DNA of 6,180 bases, from NCBI GenBank assembly GCA_030049955.1, contig JASIJX010000221.1, positions 1 through 6,180 of the forward strand, read 5' to 3'. Origin of the DNA: Acidobacteriaceae bacterium (lineage in GTDB: Bacteria > Acidobacteriota > Terriglobia > Terriglobales > Acidobacteriaceae). Numbering within the stretch: position 1 is the first letter of the stretch; every line of letters begins with the position of its first letter. Made by a program: the position numbers and the translations under genes. Shown here piece after piece: positions 1-6,180 of this stretch. The notes below the pieces were generated by a model. That model saw nothing but the letters and a program-made list of their open reading frames with translations. It did not search any database and was not told the DNA's origin.

Positions 1-1025
<1,025 letters not shown>

Positions 1026-1026
<1 letters not shown>

Positions 1027-1448
1027 TGGCCTCTTTCACCTCCAGCGACACGGTTTCTGGATCGAACACGGGCGGCGTCTCGCGGGTCCTCAAAAGTTAT
1101 TTCTACTGGACCTACAAGCGCGGCAGCTTCCATTACGACGTGATGGTAACGCTCATCCTGTTGTTCATTTTCGTCGCGCCGCATTTGTGGGACTTCGGGG
1201 AAAAGCCAACGCCCATGACGCGCGTGACGCATACGCTTGAGGTGACCGGATACGGCACGCACGGTCTGGTTGTAACGGTGGATGCCGCGGCGGTCGATGT
1301 TCCCGCAGGCGCTTCGAACCGTGTGGTAAGGGACGCGCTCCGCAAGGCCATTGAGCCGGTCACCGGCGATGCAGTTTCCGTGGAGCGCTGGATAACGGTG
1401 ACCGATGCAAAAGGCAACCTGCAGTGGAAGGTCTGGGTTCACCGATAA
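1026..1448 (+). CDS. Small single-span membrane protein of unknown function
   Basis: This gene encodes 140 residues of no family I can name with certainty. The start ATG shares its A with the serS stop (TGATG), which favours this start and translational coupling. Residues 1-37 are polar and basic with an aromatic patch (SYFYWTYKRG) just before one hydrophobic segment at about 38-55 (VMVTLILLFIFVAPHLW). The remaining 85 residues are soluble and probably lie on the periplasmic side. They are rich in beta-type alternation (THTLEVTGYG, LVVTVDAAAVDV) and end in WKVWVHR. The basic stretch before the span fits N-in, C-out topology. There is no lipobox or cleavable signal. The LolA-like gene follows after 119 bases on the same strand, so a shared envelope role is possible but inferred from position only. 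Confidence 0.8.
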
Positions 1449-1555
1449 AGCCGTCTCGTGTCCAGACCGATTGTTCTGGGTCATTGCTTAGGCCGTTGTT
1501 GCGATCTTCGATCTTCGTCCGGAACCTTGCGGGGGTCGACCGCGTAGATAAGAAA

Positions 1556-1562
1556 AGGAAAG
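1556..1562 (+). promoter_or_regulatory. Ribosome binding site that fixes the LolA-like start
   Basis: AGGAAAG lies about 6-8 bases before the ATG at 1568. It supports that start over the in-frame ATG at 1424, which would lie inside the preceding gene and place 48 non-signal-like residues ahead of a good signal peptide. The rest of the gap (1449-1555) shows no convincing promoter or terminator, only a duplicated ATCTTCG (1504-1517). Confidence 0.7.
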
Positions 1563-1567
1563 AATCC

Positions 1568-2281
1568 ATGCTTTTCTGCTTTCGGCGTTCTTCGTTTGGA
1601 AGACTGTCTTTGGCGGCTCTGCTCACGCTGACCGTGATGCCCGGCCGCGCATTTGCCGCCGGCGACCTGAAGGCCACGCTCGCGCGGCTGGATGCTGCCG
1701 CAGCAAAGTTCCACTCGACGACTGCCAATTTTGAATTCACGAGCATTCAAACCGATCCGGTGCCCGACAAGGACGTGCAGACGGGCGTGGTCTATTACCA
1801 GCGCACGGGATCGAGCTTCCAGATGGGCCTGCACATCACCGAGGTGAACGGGGAGAAGGCTCCCAAGATCATCGTCTGCTGCCAGAGCGGCAGCGTGCGG
1901 CTCTATGACGAAAAGCTGAACCATGTGACGGTGTTCAACAAGCTGAGCCAGTACGAGAGCTGGTTCATGATGGGTTTTGGGGCCAGCGGCAAAGACCTGG
2001 CGGAAAAGTTTGATATCACTGATGACGGCCCTGAGATGGTGGACGGCGTAAAGACCGAAAAGCTCGAGATGATTCCCAAGGACCCGACCGTGCGCCGCAA
2101 CGTGGCCAAGATCACGCTGTGGATGGATCTGGACCGCGGCGTGAGCCTGAAGCAGCGCTTCGACGAGGACCCCAGCCACTACCGCGTTTGCACCTATTCG
2201 AATTTCCAGATGAATAAGGGTGTTCCGAAGGACGCTTTCACCTTCAAGACGAACAAGCAGACGACGGTTGGCAGCCAGTAG
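1568..2281 (+). CDS. LolA-like periplasmic outer-membrane lipoprotein carrier family protein
   Basis: The mature protein probably acts in the periplasm. LolA proteins shuttle lipoproteins from the LolCDE complex at the inner membrane to the outer membrane, but this family also contains relatives of other function, so a true Lol role is not proven. The 237-residue product begins with a signal peptide: basic start (FRRSSFGR), hydrophobic core (LSLAALLTLTVM), and an AFA cleavage site at about residue 30. The mature part opens with a helix (LKATLARLDAAAAKFHS), then alternating strands typical of the LolA half-barrel: TANFEFTSI, GVVYYQRTGSSFQMG, KIIVCCQSGSVRLYDEKLN, VTVFNK, and a C-terminal set (ITLWMDLDRGVSLKQRF, VCTYSNFQMNKGVP). 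The adjacent Cys104-Cys105 pair and Cys208 are notable for a periplasmic protein. It converges on pyrG. Fold family is fairly sure, exact role less so. Confidence 0.78.
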   Translation: MLFCFRRSSFGRLSLAALLTLTVMPGRAFAAGDLKATLARLDAAAAKFHSTTANFEFTSIQTDPVPDKDVQTGVVYYQRTGSSFQMGLHITEVNGEKAPKIIVCCQSGSVRLYDEKLNHVTVFNKLSQYESWFMMGFGASGKDLAEKFDITDDGPEMVDGVKTEKLEMIPKDPTVRRNVAKITLWMDLDRGVSLKQRFDEDPSHYRVCTYSNFQMNKGVPKDAFTFKTNKQTTVGSQ

Positions 2282-2334
2282 GATCGGCGGCTGACCTTCA
2301 GTCATATGTTCCGAGCGAGCAGAAATACAACCGC

Positions 2335-2381
2335 AGGTCCTTCGACTCGTCACGCTTCGCGTGACTCGCTCAGGATGACAG
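2335..2381. repeat. Palindromic intergenic repeat between convergent genes
   Basis: This element sits in the 128-base gap between the LolA-like gene and pyrG. Its core GTCACGC-TTC-GCGTGAC (2349-2365) is a perfect 7-bp stem with a 3-base loop. It is extended by CGA (2343-2345) pairing with TCG (2366-2368) across a 3-base bulge, and by the outer arms GTCCT and AGGATGAC. Read on the - strand it starts GTCATCCTGAGCGAG and ends GAAGGACC, a pattern I recognise as a dispersed intergenic repeat in acidobacterial and some other genomes. There is no T-run on either side, so it is not a standard intrinsic terminator, though a hairpin here could still protect or end both transcripts. The rest of the gap holds nothing recognisable. 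Confidence 0.65.
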
Positions 2382-2409
2382 GCTTTGGAGATGTTGATTG
2401 ATTGCGAAG

Positions 2410-4218
<1,809 letters not shown>

Positions 4219-4614
4219 TCAGCTTTGCCGGCCGAGTTCCTCGTCGTGACCGATAATCCGGCGGTACTCGGTTGGGCATATCTGCTGAAGTTTTGTCAGC
4301 AATTCCCTGGGGTTGTAGCCAGAAACGTGATGGTGTTTCCCTTCGCATCGCTCATCGCCGCCGGGAGATACGACGACTACGGGGAGATTGGGACGTATTT
4401 CCTGCAGACGCGCGATGAGCTTTGCACAGGGAATACCGTGGACCTCGCTATCGAGCACAACGCCGTCCACGGCCGGGAAACGGGCTAGGGTTTCGATCGC
4501 CTCTTCTCCGCTGTAAGTGGTAATTACGTTCATCTTAGCGGTCTCAATTACCAGCTTACGGGTGGAGATGCTCTCGGGATATTCGTTGTCCACAACCATA
4601 AAGCACGGTCTCAT
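4219..4614 (-). CDS. Stand-alone receiver-domain (REC-like) protein, probably degenerate
   Basis: The product of 131 residues is one response-regulator receiver domain with no output domain. It shows beta1 with the acidic pocket (MVVDNE, Asp9 and Glu11), the helix with YSGEEAIETLARF, the probable phospho-acceptor Asp55 in DGVVLDSEV, beta4 PVVVVS with Ser83 in the Thr/Ser switch position, and a final helix PRELLTKLQQICP. In ordinary receivers beta5 ends in Lys-Pro before this helix; here the aligned positions read Ser98-Gly99 (HHHVSGYNPREL), so the conserved lysine is missing. The stretch from Ser83 to that point is also about 7 residues shorter than in CheY. This suggests altered or absent phosphorylation-driven switching. 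No histidine kinase lies nearby. The start is the first ATG before beta1, but no clear Shine-Dalgarno precedes it. It precedes pyrG on the same strand with a 144-base gap; a functional link is not shown. Confidence 0.75.
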   Translation of the reverse strand: MRPCFMVVDNEYPESISTRKLVIETAKMNVITTYSGEEAIETLARFPAVDGVVLDSEVHGIPCAKLIARLQEIRPNLPVVVVSPGGDERCEGKHHHVSGYNPRELLTKLQQICPTEYRRIIGHDEELGRQS

Positions 4615-4652
4615 AGCACTCTGTTGGATGAGACCTGAGGAGGGGTCGTCGG

Positions 4653-4667
4653 TTTCACAAGGTGAAA
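4653..4667. repeat. Perfect inverted repeat upstream of the receiver-domain gene
   Basis: TTTCAC-AAG-GTGAAA is a perfect 6-bp inverted repeat with a 3-base centre, 39 bases upstream of the ATG at 4614 and inside the 102-base gap that follows the exported-protein gene. It could be an operator half-site pair or a small hairpin; with such short arms chance is also possible. The rest of this gap contains a C-rich run (ACCCGGACCCTCGCACCCGC, 4691-4710) without a stem plus T-run, so I see no intrinsic terminator for the upstream gene. Confidence 0.4.
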
Positions 4668-4716
4668 ATCGCGGTAGGGCAAAGCTCCGTACCCGGACCC
4701 TCGCACCCGCACCCGG

Positions 4717-5601
4717 CTACTTCTTTGCTACGGCCGCAGCCGTTTCACTGCCCCAGGTCAACTGTACCGAAGGCAGGCAGTCGTTCCCCTCGGCCGAGAC
4801 CTTTAGCGTTCCCTGTGTCTTGCCCTGGATGAATGGAAATCCGGCTACTACGGCGTGACCGTCATGGTCAGTAACCACATCGACGTTTGAAATCTCGCCA
4901 AGCGACTCGAGAACCATGGGGAGCCGCGTTTGCGGCTCGAAACCATCAGCTACGATCAGCACCGCTGCCGAGCCCGGCGCCGCGACTCTGGCTTCGAGGC
5001 GGCAACCCCCGACCTGCGATACCACCGGATGGGGGACCAGAGTTCCATAGGCAGTCACACCATTATCACGGCTGATGAGAGCGTAGCGCGTTGGCTCACC
5101 GGAGATTTCCTTGGGAGAGACGATGACTTCGACCCCCGGCAATCGCGACGCAAACTCCTCGTCAGGACGCGGCTGGCGGGTCATTATGAGGCCTTGTGCG
5201 TTCACATATACATCCTGGCCTGTGGGACTCGTAAGCTTTCCGACCTCCCAGATGTCTAAACCATAGACCTTGTCCTCGGGAGTTCCCTCGGCGAAGATCC
5301 GATAGCGGATCACGCCGCCTTCGGGGGCCTGAGTCTCGTCAGCCTTCTCAAATCGCAGGCGGTAGCCCATACGGTCAAGATTGCCCGCACTGTTATTGTC
5401 CCAGTGCAACTGGTGAAGGAGAGTGGCGAGCATTTCCTTGCTTGGCGTTGAACCGTCTTGGAAAAGCGCGTAAGGGAGGTCGTCCATGTCCTTCCCTTTC
5501 GCTTTGGATTCCTTGGCGCAGGCAGGAGGATGAAACTGCACAATGATGCAGCATGCAATCAGGAGAAATCTGCGGGGGAGCATGGGTATAGTGTCTGCCA
5601 T
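4717..5601 (-). CDS. Exported protein of unknown function
   Basis: I do not recognise a characterised family. The 294-residue product starts with a signal peptide: basic PRR (9-11), a hydrophobic core (FLLIACCIIVQF) and a likely signal peptidase I site after ACA at about residue 29; the context does not look like a good lipobox. The mature N-terminal part (about 30-150) is mixed and charged, with DDLPYALFQDGSTPSKEM and a strand-like VIRYRIFAEG / KVYGLDIWEVGKL section. The C-terminal half (about 155-285) alternates like a beta-sandwich and holds the only two mature-part cysteines, Cys200 and Cys275, which could form a disulfide across the domain. The tail AAAVAKK is low complexity. The start could also be the ATG at 5583 (MLPRRF); neither has a clear ribosome binding site. 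A terminator separates it from the upstream receptor gene, so it is probably transcribed on its own. Confidence 0.75.
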   Translation of the reverse strand: MADTIPMLPRRFLLIACCIIVQFHPPACAKESKAKGKDMDDLPYALFQDGSTPSKEMLATLLHQLHWDNNSAGNLDRMGYRLRFEKADETQAPEGGVIRYRIFAEGTPEDKVYGLDIWEVGKLTSPTGQDVYVNAQGLIMTRQPRPDEEFASRLPGVEVIVSPKEISGEPTRYALISRDNGVTAYGTLVPHPVVSQVGGCRLEARVAAPGSAAVLIVADGFEPQTRLPMVLESLGEISNVDVVTDHDGHAVVAGFPFIQGKTQGTLKVSAEGNDCLPSVQLTWGSETAAAVAKK

Positions 5602-5610
5602 TGGCTTGAG

Positions 5611-5653
5611 CCGCGCAACAAGAAACCGGCCCCGGTTGATAGCCGGGGCGGTT
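5611..5653 (-). terminator. Rho-independent terminator of the TonB-dependent receptor gene
   Basis: On the - strand, 66 bases after the receptor stop, AACCGCCCCGG and CCGGGGCCGGTT form a stem of 11 bp with one bulged base (arms 5643-5653 and 5624-5635) around a 7-base loop. The stem runs directly into a T-rich tail (GGTTTCTTGTT, to about 5615). The placement, GC-rich stem and U-rich tail fit an intrinsic terminator reading leftwards. The remaining gap up to 5718 shows only a repeated GCCGGGGCG (5642-5650 and 5672-5680). Confidence 0.75.
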
Positions 5654-5718
5654 ACTGAGGTTTAAAAGTTCGCCGGGGCGCGCCTTGCCTGCCTAAGCCC
5701 GCTCTTACAAGCCTTCTT

Positions 5719-6180
5719 TTAGAAGTTCAAGGTGAGTTTCGCCGTCAGGGCGCGGGGGGTTACGTAGTGCGTGCCGCTGAAGGTGGAGAGGAAGTTATAG
5801 AGCGTGAACTTGTTGGTGATGTTGACGGCCGTCAGGTCCAGGTCGAGCTTGTACTTGTCGGCGTGAAAGACGTTGTTCTTGCCGAGATCGACGTCAAACA
5901 GGTTGCGCGGCGCGACGCGCGGCGGGTTGCGGTCGTTGTCGCCCGTGTTGGGCGCGGGAATGCGCAGCAGCGACGAGGTAAGCTCGTTGGCTGGGCAGAC
6001 AAGTGCACCGTTGGGACTACCGGTCAACGGCTGACCGGTCAGGCTGAAGCCCCCCTTGCACGCCAACCCGGCCTGAGACAGTTGGTCAGCGGTGAGTGGC
6101 AGCGCCACAAGTGCGCCCGTTACAGGATTCCTGGTGGCCGGAATGTTGTTGTCGAGCATGGCGATGGCGGGCTGGCCGTT
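5719..6180 (-). CDS. TonB-dependent receptor (Oar-like), C-terminal fragment; continues past the right edge
   Basis: These receptors sit in the outer membrane as beta-barrels; in acidobacteria the many copies usually have an N-terminal carboxypeptidase-regulatory-like domain and are presumed to import substrates such as glycans or metal complexes using TonB energy. The frame is open to the right edge, so the 153 visible residues are only the end of a gene that in this family is often about 1000 residues or more. The segment RVAPRNLFDVDLGKNNVFH, then YKLDLDLTAVNITNKF, LYNFLSTFSGTHYVTPR and the closing ALTAKLTLNF match the last strands of this group. The terminal phenylalanine is the usual signal for assembly by the BAM complex. 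Cys41 and Cys62 of the visible part probably lie in an extracellular loop and could form a disulfide. No substrate can be inferred. A strong terminator follows the stop. Confidence 0.88.
   Translation of the reverse strand, partial: NGQPAIAMLDNNIPATRNPVTGALVALPLTADQLSQAGLACKGGFSLTGQPLTGSPNGALVCPANELTSSLLRIPAPNTGDNDRNPPRVAPRNLFDVDLGKNNVFHADKYKLDLDLTAVNITNKFTLYNFLSTFSGTHYVTPRALTAKLTLNF

Noticed and set aside
1504..1517. Tandem duplication ATCTTCG-ATCTTCG before the LolA-like gene
   Set aside because: Two copies of seven bases with no promoter spacing or other structure; probably chance.
1424..1567. Longer LolA-like protein starting at the ATG at 1424
   Set aside because: It overlaps the preceding gene, delays the signal peptide by 48 residues, and the AGGAAAG site supports the ATG at 1568.
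1481..2353. A 290-residue open frame on the - strand opposite the LolA-like gene
   Set aside because: The sense gene has a signal peptide, a ribosome binding site and a family fold; the antisense product is rich in His, Arg and Ala as expected of a shadow frame in GC-rich DNA.
5677..5684. GGCGCGCC palindrome downstream of the receptor gene
   Set aside because: An 8-base palindrome of G and C is expected by chance in GC-rich DNA; no other evidence of a site.

Overview
The window is an ordinary chromosomal stretch of a GC-rich, Gram-negative bacterium, most probably an acidobacterium (Acidobacteriota, Terriglobia-like). The best indicator is the right-edge gene. Its C-terminus reads as the last strands of the large TonB-dependent, Oar-like receptors that are abundant in that phylum. 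A LolA-like carrier and two lineage-type exported or receiver proteins fit the same picture. This assignment rests on recognised sequence character, not on a database search.

Layout: two convergent gene groups meet near 2282-2409. On the + strand are the 3' part of serS (seryl-tRNA synthetase, cut by the left edge), a small single-span membrane protein overlapping serS by one base, and a periplasmic LolA-like protein. On the - strand, reading leftwards from the right edge, are the 3' end of a TonB-dependent receptor gene followed by a convincing intrinsic terminator, an exported protein of unknown function, a small degenerate receiver-domain protein, and pyrG (CTP synthase). There is no gene-free stretch over 300 bases; the largest gaps are 102-144 bases and are described individually.

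Functionally this is housekeeping (translation, pyrimidine nucleotide synthesis) mixed with envelope functions (outer-membrane receptor, LolA-like carrier, exported protein, membrane protein). Nothing shows one dedicated system, and no mobile element, CRISPR array, tRNA or rRNA is visible. The points that merit a second look are an in-frame insertion of roughly 55-65 residues in the SerRS catalytic domain, an 8-bp tandem repeat upstream of pyrG that forms a canonical G-quadruplex motif on the template strand, a receiver domain lacking its conserved lysine, and a dispersed-type palindromic repeat at the convergent junction.
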